Part shown: positions 33,837-42,864 of the stretch, one piece after another | How the letters are laid out: each line of letters starts with the position of its first letter | Position numbering within the stretch: the first letter of the stretch is position 1 | Assembly (NCBI RefSeq): GCF_014873535.1 | Contig: NZ_JADBEF010000001.1 | Location: 1,240,001-1,304,000 of the forward strand | Source: Nonomuraea africana | GTDB lineage: Bacteria > Actinomycetota > Actinomycetes > Streptosporangiales > Streptosporangiaceae | DNA: 64,000 bases | Direction of reading: 5' to 3' | Position numbers and translations under genes: made by a program | Notes under the pieces: model-generated | What the model was told of the DNA's origin: nothing | The model's database searches: none | Seen by the model: the letters and a program-made list of their open reading frames with translations, nothing else

Positions 33837-35330
33837 ATGGTCATGGTCGACGTCGCCGCAGAGCGTGGAAAGCGGTCCTCCTCCCGCACCTCCGAGGAGG
33901 GCGCCGGCTGGCGCTGCCAGCAGATCGGGTCGTACAAGGGGCTTCGACCCAACACCGACACCTTCTCCTGGTTCCACCCCCGCACCCTCTGGCGATCACG
34001 CAACGAGATCCTCGCGGGCCTGTTCGGCGACCCCTCGGGAGAGGTGCGGCGGCGCTGGATGAAGGAGCAGCGGGCGCGCGGCGTCGACGGCGACCTCAGG
34101 ATCGCGCCCGGTCTCGGCAAGAGCTTCAACTTCCTGCTCTTAGGCGACCCGGGCGAGGGCGACGACTCGCAGTACGCGGTCGTGCCCGGCCTGCTCCAGG
34201 TGGGCGCCGACACCTCGTTCGCGGTGATCGCCAGCGACGTGATCTACCCGACCGGAGCGGGGAACGAGTACCCGGACAAGTTCTTCCGGCCCTACAAGGA
34301 CTACCAGGCGCCCATCTACGCCATCCCCGGCAACCACGACTGGTACGACGGCCTCGGCGGGTTCATGCGCGTCTTCTGCGACGCGCCGCCGCTCAAGCCG
34401 CGGCCCGACAGGGGGCTGCGCGGGCTGCTGTGGCGCAAGCCCGAGCCGATCGACGAGGACACCCTGGCGGCGGCGCGCAAGCTGCGCGGCTCCCCGGCCC
34501 AGCAGGCGGTGCAGCCGGCCCCCTACTGGGCGATCGAGAGCGAGAGCCTGCTGATCGTGGGCGTCGACACCGGCATCAGGGGGACGATCGACGCCGAGCA
34601 GACCGCGTGGCTGCGCCGTACCTCCCTCGATCCACGGCCGAAGATCCTCATCACCGGGAAGCCGATCTACACGCGCAACGTGCACAAGCCCTCGGCGCTG
34701 GAGGGCGGGGGCACGATCGACGACATCGTCCGCGACCCCGCGCACCGCTACGTCGCGGCGATCGGCGGCGACGTGCACAACTACCAGCGCTATCCGGTCA
34801 GGGTGGGCGACCGGGTGATCCAGTACATCGTCTCGGGCGGCGCCGGGGCCTTCATGCACGCCACGCACACGATCGGCAGGGTCGACGTGGGCGGGGTGCA
34901 CGAGGACGACTTCAAGTGCTACCCGCTGCGCGGCGACTCCCTGTCGTTCTACAGCCAGCTCTACGCCAAGCGCCTGCGCATGCGCTGGCTGTGCCTCACC
35001 CCTGCCGAGGCGGCCTGCATCATGGCCGACCGGATCAAGAACAAGCCGATCAGGGAGATCGACCTCACCGTCACGATCACCCGCAGGGTGCGGTGGGCCG
35101 CGCGTGTGCTCGGGGCCTGGCCGATGCCGTTCAGGTTGCCGGTCGGCAGCGTCTTCCACCGCTACCTGTCGGAGCTGTCCGACTGGGACACCCCGCCGTT
35201 CTTCAAGAGCTTCCTGCACCTGGAGGTGACGCCCGCGAGCCTGACCATCAGGTGCTTCGCGGCGACGGGCTGCCTGCCGCAGGAGCTCGACCCGCCGCTG
35301 GAGGACGAGGTGACCATCTCTCTCGTCTAG
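33837..35330 (+). CDS. Metallophosphoesterase (calcineurin-like)
   Basis: A 497-residue cytoplasmic protein with calcineurin-type metal motifs: GDPGEGDDSQY (about 102-112), IPGNHDWYDG (about 163-172) and GGDVHNYQRYP (about 310-320). The family spans phosphodiesterases and phosphatases, so no substrate can be named. A C-terminal region of about 150 residues has no recognised domain. TAAAGAT lies just at the ATG, which suggests a leaderless transcript. Confidence 0.88.
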   Translation: MVMVDVAAERGKRSSSRTSEEGAGWRCQQIGSYKGLRPNTDTFSWFHPRTLWRSRNEILAGLFGDPSGEVRRRWMKEQRARGVDGDLRIAPGLGKSFNFLLLGDPGEGDDSQYAVVPGLLQVGADTSFAVIASDVIYPTGAGNEYPDKFFRPYKDYQAPIYAIPGNHDWYDGLGGFMRVFCDAPPLKPRPDRGLRGLLWRKPEPIDEDTLAAARKLRGSPAQQAVQPAPYWAIESESLLIVGVDTGIRGTIDAEQTAWLRRTSLDPRPKILITGKPIYTRNVHKPSALEGGGTIDDIVRDPAHRYVAAIGGDVHNYQRYPVRVGDRVIQYIVSGGAGAFMHATHTIGRVDVGGVHEDDFKCYPLRGDSLSFYSQLYAKRLRMRWLCLTPAEAACIMADRIKNKPIREIDLTVTITRRVRWAARVLGAWPMPFRLPVGSVFHRYLSELSDWDTPPFFKSFLHLEVTPASLTIRCFAATGCLPQELDPPLEDEVTISLV

Positions 35331-35382
35331 TACGGCCGGCCCCGTCCGGGGAAATGTCGGTACGGCCTGGCAGGCTGAAGCC

Positions 35383-36975
35383 GTGTACGTCGCGCTGACC
35401 TCCGACTCCGCAGGGGGCGGAACGCTGCTCCCGATCGGCGGCCGCCCCCGCCGGGTCGACGACGTCGCGCGGGCCGTCCGGGAGATGGAGGAGCGACGTC
35501 CCCGGTGGGTCTTCGCCGATGCGCGCCACCTCTACCCCGAGTTGCTGGCCGCGGGCGTGCGGGTGGCGCGCTGCCACGACCTGGCCCTCACCCAGGGGCT
35601 GCTGCTCGCCCACGAGGGCCGCTACGGCGAGGCGCGCTCGGCCGCGGCCGCCCACGCCAGGCTGCACGGCCTGCCGGTGCCCGACGACGACGGCCCCGCC
35701 GCGCGGCAGGACACGCTGTTCGAGCCCGAGCGGGCCGAGCTCGGCGCCGACGCGCTGGCGGAGGTGCTGGCCGACCAGCTCGCCAGGATCGAGGCGCTGC
35801 CCGATCCCGGCAGGTTCAGGCTGCTGGTGGCCGCCGAGTCGGCGGGGGCGCTGGTGGCCGCGGAGATGGGTCACGACGGCATGCCGTGGCGCAGAGACAT
35901 CCACGACGAGCTGCTCACCGAGCTGCTCGGGCCGCGGCCCGTGCACGGCATGCGGCCCGCCAAGCTCCAGGCGCTGGCCGACCAGGTGACGGCCGCCTTC
36001 GGCCATCCGGTCAACCCCGACTCCGTGCAGCAGCTGGTCAAGGCGTTCAAGGGGGCCGGGGTCGCGCTGAAGACGACCAGGTCGGGCGAGCTCAAGCGGA
36101 TCGAGCACCCGGCCGTGGGCCCGCTGCTCGCCTACAAGGAGCTGGCCAGGCTCTACAGCTTCCACGGCTGGGCGTGGGCCGACCAGTGGGTGCGCGAGGG
36201 CCGGTTCAGGGCCGAGTACGTCGTGGGCGGCGTCGTCTCCGGGCGGTGGGCCACCAGCGGCGGAGGGGCGCTGCAGATCCCCAAGGTGATGCGCAGGGTG
36301 GTGGTGGCCGACGAGGGCTGGGCGCTGATCGTCGCCGACGCGGCCCAGCTGGAGCCCAGGGTGCTGGCCGCCATGGCCGGAGATCGCGGCCTGGCCAGGG
36401 CCGCGGGCGAGATCGACCTCTACTCCGCGCTGGCCAAGGCGTTCGGAGGGGAGCGCGACCATGCCAAGATCGCGATGCTGTCGGCGATGTACGGCGGCAC
36501 CAGCGGCGACGCCCCGAAGCTGCTGGCGGTGATGCGGGAGCGCTTCCCACTGGCCTACCGCTTCGTGGAGGACGCGGCCAAGGCGGGGGAGGAGGGCAAA
36601 CTCGTCAGGTCGTGGCTGGGCCGCACCAGCCCGCCGCCCTCACAGCGGTGGAAGGACCTCGTCGCCGGGCCCGACGGTGCCAGGGCGGCGCGCGACAGGG
36701 GGCGCTTCACCCGCAACTTCGTCGTCCAGGCCACGGCGGCCGAGTGGGCGCTGGCCCTGCTGGCGGTGCTGAGAGGGCTGCTGCCCGAGCCCGCGCGGAT
36801 GGTGTTCTTCCAGCACGACGAGGTGATGGTGCACTGCCCGCTGGAGCAGGCCGAGCAGGTGACCGCGGCGGTCGCCGCGGCCGCGGCCGAGGCGACCAGG
36901 CTGCTGTTCGGCGCGACCCCGGTGCGCTTCCCGATGGAGGCCGTCACCGTCTCCTGCTACGCCGACGCCAAGTGA
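35383..36975 (+). CDS. PolA-like DNA polymerase without 5' nuclease (bifunctional 3'-5' exo/polymerase family)
   Basis: A 530-residue family A polymerase common in actinobacteria beside the full PolA. The N-terminal half is an exonuclease-like domain whose catalytic acidic motif is not evident to me. The C-terminal half carries motif A VADAAQLEPRVLA (Asp kept, Tyr replaced by Ala), motif B RDHAKIAMLSAMYGG and motif C FFQHDEVMVHC. It probably has a repair role. The GTG/ATG region at 35383 lies 53 bp after the phosphoesterase stop. Confidence 0.92.
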   Translation: MYVALTSDSAGGGTLLPIGGRPRRVDDVARAVREMEERRPRWVFADARHLYPELLAAGVRVARCHDLALTQGLLLAHEGRYGEARSAAAAHARLHGLPVPDDDGPAARQDTLFEPERAELGADALAEVLADQLARIEALPDPGRFRLLVAAESAGALVAAEMGHDGMPWRRDIHDELLTELLGPRPVHGMRPAKLQALADQVTAAFGHPVNPDSVQQLVKAFKGAGVALKTTRSGELKRIEHPAVGPLLAYKELARLYSFHGWAWADQWVREGRFRAEYVVGGVVSGRWATSGGGALQIPKVMRRVVVADEGWALIVADAAQLEPRVLAAMAGDRGLARAAGEIDLYSALAKAFGGERDHAKIAMLSAMYGGTSGDAPKLLAVMRERFPLAYRFVEDAAKAGEEGKLVRSWLGRTSPPPSQRWKDLVAGPDGARAARDRGRFTRNFVVQATAAEWALALLAVLRGLLPEPARMVFFQHDEVMVHCPLEQAEQVTAAVAAAAAEATRLLFGATPVRFPMEAVTVSCYADAK

Positions 36976-37001
36976 TCCCCTGATCTCCGATGGGTTCGGG
37001 T

Positions 37002-38270
37002 CTACGACGAGGGGGTCGGGGCGGGGTGGCGGGCCACGGCGAGCCACACGCCGGTGACCGTGACCATGACGCCGACGACCAGGCCCAGCACGCCGTACGA
37101 CAGGGCGCCCACGATCGCGCCCGCGATGATCGTGCCGGTCGCGCCGCAGATGTTCATCAGCAGGTCCGACAGGCCCTGGACCGCGGGACGGCGCTCGATC
37201 GCGACCGACTCCGACAGCATCGCCGAGCCCGCGACCAGCCCGCACGACCAGCCGATGCCCAGCAGCGTCAGCCCCGCCGTGATCTGCCAGACGCGATCGC
37301 CCGCCGTGCCCGCCAGAGCCGCCGACGCCAGCAGCAGCACCATGCCGACCACCAGCACCGGCACCTTGCCGAGCTTGTCGGCCAGCCAGCCGACCACCGG
37401 CGACAGCATGAACATGCCGGCGATGTGCAGGCTCAGCACCAGGCCGATCACCCTCAGGCCGGCGCCTTCGTGGTGCAGGTGGACGGGGGTCATCGACATC
37501 ACCGACACCATCGCGGTGTGGCTGACCGCGATCGCCAGCAGCGCCGCGCGGGCGGCGGGAGTGGTCCGCAGGGTGCCCCACGCGTCCTTGAGCGTCCTCG
37601 ACTTCCCTCCGGCAGGCTCCGCCGTACCGCTGAGCCGCCTGGCGAGCTTGAGCGGGTCGGGGCGCAGCCCCGCCACCACGATGAGCAACGCCATCGCGAA
37701 GGCCAGCGCGGCGAAGGCGAACGGGCCCGCCGTCGGCACCAGGCCCAGGTCCTTGCCGAGGGTGTCGGCGGGGTCGGCCAGGTTGGGGCCGGCGACCGAG
37801 CCGATCGTCGCCGCCCACACCACCAGCGACAGGTGCCGGCCCGCGTGGCCGGGAGGGGAGAGGTCGGTGGCGGAGTAGCGCGCGGCCAGGTTGCCCGCGC
37901 TGCCGCCGCCCACCAGCACCAGCCCGGCCAGCAGCAGCGGCCACGAGGCGATGCTGATGGCCAGCACCGAGATCACGCATCCGGTCAGGGCGGCGACGTA
38001 GGCGAGGCCGAGCCCCGCCCTGCGGCCGCTCCTGCCCGCCGCCTTGGCCGCGGGCAGGGCCAGGATCGCCGCGCCGAGCACGGTCGCCGTTCCCGCGAGG
38101 CCGCTGATGGCCTCCGAGCCCGACAGGTGGAAGACGACCAGCGAGCTCAGCGCCAGGCCCACCGCCACGCCGACGCCGCCGGTGATCTGGGCGGCGGACA
38201 GGACGGTGAGGGTACGGCGCTGCACCCGTTCGATGGACGGCTGTCCTGGTTTGGCAGCGGCGGTGGTCAC
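37002..38270 (-). CDS. MFS transporter
   Basis: A 422-residue 12-helix major facilitator with the loop motif GWLADKLGKVPVLVVG after helix 8 and duplicated halves. It starts at the GTG at 38270 (VTTAAAKPGQPS); the TTG at 38306 is less likely. The sequence resembles drug/metabolite exporters, and the substrate is unknown. It lies downstream of a MOSC gene and a Ser/Thr kinase gene on the same strand with short gaps, so co-transcription is possible. Confidence 0.9.
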   Translation of the reverse strand: MTTAAAKPGQPSIERVQRRTLTVLSAAQITGGVGVAVGLALSSLVVFHLSGSEAISGLAGTATVLGAAILALPAAKAAGRSGRRAGLGLAYVAALTGCVISVLAISIASWPLLLAGLVLVGGGSAGNLAARYSATDLSPPGHAGRHLSLVVWAATIGSVAGPNLADPADTLGKDLGLVPTAGPFAFAALAFAMALLIVVAGLRPDPLKLARRLSGTAEPAGGKSRTLKDAWGTLRTTPAARAALLAIAVSHTAMVSVMSMTPVHLHHEGAGLRVIGLVLSLHIAGMFMLSPVVGWLADKLGKVPVLVVGMVLLLASAALAGTAGDRVWQITAGLTLLGIGWSCGLVAGSAMLSESVAIERRPAVQGLSDLLMNICGATGTIIAGAIVGALSYGVLGLVVGVMVTVTGVWLAVARHPAPTPSS

Positions 38271-38327
38271 CGGTGAAGTGTTGCATAGCCCCTGACATCC
38301 CCCCAAAGGGGACGGTGGGTTCGGACG

Positions 38328-39143
38328 TCAGGCGGGAACGACCGGGTCGCCGACCCTGATCACGCCGGTTCCGTCGGGGATGAGGTTGACGGCGAACAGC
38401 AGCTTCTGGCCGATCCTGCGGTACTTGGCGAGCGTGCGCAGCGGCTCCTTGCCCTTCTGCAGGGTGTCGGGGTCGATCGTGGTCAGCACGCACCTGTCGC
38501 ACGGCTTCGTCACGCGGAAGTCCACCTCGCCGATGCGCACGCGCTTCCACCCGTCCTCGGCGAACGGCTCCTCGACGCCCGAGACCACCACGTTGGGGCG
38601 GAACCTGCGCATCGGCAGCGGCGCGGGCAGTTCCTCACCCCGCTCGGCGGCCGTCTCGGCGATCCAGTCGTTCAGCTGGTCGAGGGAGGTGGTCGAGGCC
38701 AGCAGGAGGGGGTAGCCGTCGGCGAGTGACACCCGGTCCTGCGGCGTGCCGTACTCGGGGTTGACCGGGCGGCGGGTCGGGTCGTCGAGCCAGACCAGCC
38801 GCACGGAGCGGCCGACCAGGGCCGACAGCCACTCCGCCGCGTCGTCGCCGCAGTCGGTGAGCTTCACCTGCGTGCGCCACAGCCGCACGGCGCTCAACTC
38901 TGCGGTCGGCGTGACCCTGAGGGGCGCGCGGTGCGGCCCCGTCAGGGTGAGCGTGCCGCCGGACACCTCGGCCCTGCAGGACAGCAGCCGCGGCTCCTCC
39001 CTGGCCGTCAGCGTCTGGCCGTCGGGGGTGGCCACCAGGTAACGGCGGTCGTGCTTCAGCCCCCATGGCTCGACCTCGGCCTCGGTGACGTCATGACCCA
39101 TAGTGGACTTGACCGGATAGAAGTGGACGCTCGCCAAGTTCAT
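38328..39143 (-). CDS. MOSC domain protein (YcbX-like)
   Basis: A 271-residue protein with the MOSC N-terminal beta-barrel (MNLASVHFYPVKSTMGHDV) and the C-terminal MOSC domain with its metal/sulfur Cys in VTKPCDRCVLTTIDPDT. YcbX-type proteins bind molybdenum cofactor and reduce N-hydroxylated compounds with an electron donor. This one lacks a fused ferredoxin domain. It starts 31 bp after the kinase stop on the same strand. Confidence 0.94.
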   Translation of the reverse strand: MNLASVHFYPVKSTMGHDVTEAEVEPWGLKHDRRYLVATPDGQTLTAREEPRLLSCRAEVSGGTLTLTGPHRAPLRVTPTAELSAVRLWRTQVKLTDCGDDAAEWLSALVGRSVRLVWLDDPTRRPVNPEYGTPQDRVSLADGYPLLLASTTSLDQLNDWIAETAAERGEELPAPLPMRRFRPNVVVSGVEEPFAEDGWKRVRIGEVDFRVTKPCDRCVLTTIDPDTLQKGKEPLRTLAKYRRIGQKLLFAVNLIPDGTGVIRVGDPVVPA

Positions 39144-39173
39144 GGCGGCGACGGTACCTCACTCCGGAGAACG

Positions 39174-41336
39174 CTACGAAGCCGGGCGGAACGTGCTCAG
39201 GAACACCTCGCGGGTCTTGGCCTGGTCGTCCCACTGGAGCTGGGGCGCGATGAAGGTGATCGTGAAGGCGTCCTGGCCGGGCGGCGTGACGTGGCGGGTC
39301 AGCGCCTGCATGGGCACGCCGTTGGACTCGGTGTACTGGTACTCCCAGTCGGCCGCCTTCCAGCCCTGGTACTTCACCTCCTGCAGCTGCACCCTGATGT
39401 AGCCGTCGACGCCGCCCTCGGCCTCCCGCCCGGTGAGCTCGGCCAGCCCGCCATCGTTCTGCGGGGTAGCGGGCTCCACGGTGATCTTCAGGCCGGAGTC
39501 CTTCGGCCCGTCGAAGACGGCCTTGTCCCCGGAGGAGGTCAGCTTCCACGCGGAGGGCACCGCCGCGGTGAAGCCCTCGGGGGCGTGCTCCTTGAACCCC
39601 TCGGGCACCGTGACCGCGGCCAGCGGCACCGGGACGGGCGCCGTGGAGGCGGCGGTCGAGGCGGCCACGTCAGGCCCGGTCGAAGGGCCGCCCGAGGTGG
39701 CGATCAGGATCGCGGCCGTCAGCACGCCCACGGCCGCGACCGCGGTGACGACCAGGCGCGGGGTCGGGCGGCCGTCGTTGATCCAGCCGCCGTCGCCACC
39801 GGTTCGCCTGCGGCCCCTGGCCGCGCGGTCCTCCCTGTCGTGGGTGGCGCGGATCGCCTCGCCGGAAGCCGGCGGCCGCGAAGCCAGGGCGGAAGGGCCG
39901 GTGCGCGCACTGTCGGTCAGCGGAAGGATCGGCTGCGGTTGTGGTCCGGGCGTCATGGCGTTGCCCGTGCTCCCGTGCGCGGGGAAGGCGGCGCCCTCCA
40001 AGGACGGCGGTCCAGAGGTCACCGGCGGGACCGCGCCGTGCGCCCCCGACGGCGAGCGGAGCGCGTCGTAGCCACTCGGGATCCGGTGCCCGCGAGGGTC
40101 GGAGGGGCTGCGCAGGGCGTCGTAACGCTGCGCCCCCGCGGGGCCGGTCGGCTCGCCCGAGGCGCTCTGCGGAGGGCCCGTGGGGAACCCGCCGGAGGAG
40201 CTGCCGAACGCGTCCCCCCCAGGCGCGGGCAACAGGTCGGTGCGGTGCGCGCCCGACGGGCTCTCCACCCCCTCGTACGGCATCGCGTGCCCACCCGAAG
40301 GGCTGTTCAGCGGGTCGTACGGCACCCGCACGGGACCCGAGGGCGTCTCCACGATCCGCGAGGGCAGCGGCCCCGACGGCGGATCGAGCGGCGGCAACAG
40401 GTGCATCGGCGTGGAGTCGGCGGGCGTCGGGATCGGCCCCGCCGACCGCGCCGACGTGGAACCGTGACTGCGCAACACCCGCTCCATCAGCTCGGCCACC
40501 TGACCGGCGTTCATCCGCTCGGCCGGGTTCTTGCGCAGCAGTCCCTCGATGACCGGCAGCAGGGCCCCCGCCCGCTGTGGCTTGATCGGCTCCTGCGTCA
40601 GCACCGCGCCGAGGACCGCTATCGCGTCGGGCCCCTCGTACGGCGGCCGTCCCTCGACGGCCGCGTAGAGCGTCGCACCGAACGACCACAGGTCGGCCGC
40701 CTGGGTGATCGGCTGTCCGGACAGCCGCTCCGGCGGGATGTAGGCGGGCGAGCCCATCAGCAGCCCGGTCTGGGTGATCGTGACGTCGCCCTCGATGGCC
40801 GCGATGCCGAAGTCGGTGAGCACCACCCTGTCGGCGGTCAGCAGGACGTTGCCGGGCTTCACGTCACGGTGCAGGATGCCCGCCGCGTGGGCGTGCCTGA
40901 GCGCGTCGAGGACCCGGACGCCGATCTCGGCCGCCTGGATGACGGGCAGCGGGCCGCTCTGCCGTACGGCCTGCTCCAGCGACCAGGCGCGGACGAGCTC
41001 CATCACGATCCACGGCCTGCCGTCCTCCTCGACCACGTCGTGGACGGTCACGATCCCCGGATGCCCGAGGCGCGCGGCCGAGCGGGCCTCGCGCATCATG
41101 CGCCGGTGCGCCACCTGCGTGCCGGCGTGGTCGAGCCCGTAGGGAAGGATCAGCTCCTTCACCGCCACGGGCCGGTCGAGCAACACGTCGTGGGCATGCC
41201 AGACCATGCCCATGCCGCCCCTGCCCACCGGGGACAGCAGCTTGTACCTGCGGCCGATCAGACGACCCTGACTCTCCACGCCCCCCGGCGCGCCAGGCCC
41301 CTCGGCGGGGACCTTGCCGAGCAAGCGGTCCGACAT
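39174..41336 (-). CDS. Transmembrane Ser/Thr protein kinase
   Basis: PknB-type eukaryotic-like kinase of 720 residues from the ATG at 41336. The kinase domain (about 30-290) has Gly-loop GRGGMGMVW, catalytic Lys K60 (VAVKEL), HRDVKPGN (D158) and DFG (175-177). A Pro/Ser/Gly-rich linker of about 200 residues contains repeated SPSG and two YDALRSPS units. One transmembrane helix (about 535-557) and an extracellular sensor domain end the protein. There are no PASTA repeats, so the ligand is unknown. Confidence 0.94.
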   Translation of the reverse strand: MSDRLLGKVPAEGPGAPGGVESQGRLIGRRYKLLSPVGRGGMGMVWHAHDVLLDRPVAVKELILPYGLDHAGTQVAHRRMMREARSAARLGHPGIVTVHDVVEEDGRPWIVMELVRAWSLEQAVRQSGPLPVIQAAEIGVRVLDALRHAHAAGILHRDVKPGNVLLTADRVVLTDFGIAAIEGDVTITQTGLLMGSPAYIPPERLSGQPITQAADLWSFGATLYAAVEGRPPYEGPDAIAVLGAVLTQEPIKPQRAGALLPVIEGLLRKNPAERMNAGQVAELMERVLRSHGSTSARSAGPIPTPADSTPMHLLPPLDPPSGPLPSRIVETPSGPVRVPYDPLNSPSGGHAMPYEGVESPSGAHRTDLLPAPGGDAFGSSSGGFPTGPPQSASGEPTGPAGAQRYDALRSPSDPRGHRIPSGYDALRSPSGAHGAVPPVTSGPPSLEGAAFPAHGSTGNAMTPGPQPQPILPLTDSARTGPSALASRPPASGEAIRATHDREDRAARGRRRTGGDGGWINDGRPTPRLVVTAVAAVGVLTAAILIATSGGPSTGPDVAASTAASTAPVPVPLAAVTVPEGFKEHAPEGFTAAVPSAWKLTSSGDKAVFDGPKDSGLKITVEPATPQNDGGLAELTGREAEGGVDGYIRVQLQEVKYQGWKAADWEYQYTESNGVPMQALTRHVTPPGQDAFTITFIAPQLQWDDQAKTREVFLSTFRPAS

Positions 41337-41484
41337 CTCCCGCCCCCTATTCCCAACGCAAATTGCGAGGTTCGACACGATATAGGCATGGGATTAGTAA
41401 ACGGAAGTCGAAGGATGATCAACATAAGTCAACGGACGGCAATTCGCGGGTCGATCTGGGGTAACGCGGAAACTGGCAAAGAGA

Positions 41485-42864
41485 TCACTTATCGAATGCG
41501 AGCGCGTTAAGCGCGGCAATGAACGCCTCGGCGGGCGGGCTCACCAGTCCCGCGCCCACCTGGCCCGTTCCGGCGACCCTGCCCGCGATGCCGGTGTTCA
41601 CCACGGGCAGCAGGCCCGTCCGCGCGACGAGGGCCACGTCGATCCCGACGGGCGTGCCACGGAAGCCGAGCCCGGGAATCTGGTACGCGGGGTGCTCGGC
41701 GAGCGTGATCTCGTACATCGAGCGGGTGGCGGTGACCGCGTCGCCGACCTCGCCGCCGACGAACCTGACGATCGCGGGCGCGGCGGCCATGGCGAAGCCG
41801 CCGAGGCCCGAGGTCTCGGTGATGGTGGAGTCGCCGATGTCGGGGTTGGCGTCGGCGGGGCCGTACGCGCCGAGGTAGAGGCCGTCGGGGACGCCCGCGG
41901 GCCCGGTGAACCAGCGCTCGCCCAGGCCCGACACCTGCACCCCGAAGTCGGTGCCGTTGCGGGCCATGGCCACGACCAGCGAGGAGCCGGGCACGCCGCG
42001 GGCGGCGTCGGTGCTGACCTTGGCCGCCGCCATGGCGGGGTTGAGGAAGAAGTGGTCGTTGCCGCTGGCGAAGCGCAGCACCTCCGCCGCGTGCGCTGGG
42101 GCGGCCTCCACCAGGGCGGGGGCCAGCTCGCGCAGGAACAGCGAGGTGGCGGCCCTGTTGCGGTTGTGCAGCTCGTCGCCCATCTGCAGGGCCTGGGCGA
42201 TCAGCGCGCGCAGGTCGATCGGCCCGGTGACGCGCAGCGCGGCGCGCAGCGCAGGACCGAGCACCGCGCCCATCCAGCGCAGCCGGTCGAGCACCTCCCG
42301 GCCGTAGGCGCCGTAGCGCAGCACCTTGCCCAGTCCCTCGTTGAGCGAGCAGTAGGCGGTGCCGCCGTGCTCGGCGTCGCGCACCTCGAACACCCACATG
42401 GACGGGCTGACCACGCCCGCCATCGGGCCGACCGCCCGGTGGTGGTGGCAGGGGTCGAGCCGCACCTCACCCCCGGCCAGCAGGCGCTGCGCCTCCTCCT
42501 CCGTGGCGGCCATCTCCTCCAGCAGCATCGCGCCGATGAGCGCGCCGCGCATCGGGCCGGAGGCCCGCTCCCAGGTGATCGGCGGCCCCGCGTGCAGGAA
42601 GGTGCCCCTTTCGAGACCGAGCGCGTCGGCGGCCGGCCGTACGTCCACCAGCAGCGGCCTGGCCGACAGCAGGCGGCCCACGGCCAGCTCGTTGGCCGCG
42701 CTCCTGCGCGGGTCGGCCAGCACCCGCGCCAGCGCGGGCGCGGTGCCGGGCAGCGGCGGCCGCCAGTCGACCGCGATCCTCGGTACGGCCTGCGCGTCGA
42801 GGGCCTCGCCGAGCAGGTCGGCGCCGACGGTGATGACGTGCGGATCGCTGGGCAGAAGGGTCAC
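41485..42864 (-). CDS. DUF1116 protein (AllG/YlbE-like, oxamate carbamoyltransferase subunit)
   Basis: A 459-residue DUF1116 protein from the GTG at 42864, which overlaps the FdrA stop (GTGA). Motifs include PCHHHRAVGPMAGVVSPSMWVFEV, ASGNDHFFLNPAMAAAK and NGTDFGVQVSG. In E. coli the three neighbours FdrA, YlbE (DUF1116) and YlbF (DUF2877) have been assigned as AllF, AllG and AllH, together an oxamate carbamoyltransferase of ureide breakdown. All three occur here in one operon. No carbamate kinase gene is visible in the window. Confidence 0.88.
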   Translation of the reverse strand: MTLLPSDPHVITVGADLLGEALDAQAVPRIAVDWRPPLPGTAPALARVLADPRRSAANELAVGRLLSARPLLVDVRPAADALGLERGTFLHAGPPITWERASGPMRGALIGAMLLEEMAATEEEAQRLLAGGEVRLDPCHHHRAVGPMAGVVSPSMWVFEVRDAEHGGTAYCSLNEGLGKVLRYGAYGREVLDRLRWMGAVLGPALRAALRVTGPIDLRALIAQALQMGDELHNRNRAATSLFLRELAPALVEAAPAHAAEVLRFASGNDHFFLNPAMAAAKVSTDAARGVPGSSLVVAMARNGTDFGVQVSGLGERWFTGPAGVPDGLYLGAYGPADANPDIGDSTITETSGLGGFAMAAAPAIVRFVGGEVGDAVTATRSMYEITLAEHPAYQIPGLGFRGTPVGIDVALVARTGLLPVVNTGIAGRVAGTGQVGAGLVSPPAEAFIAALNALAFDK

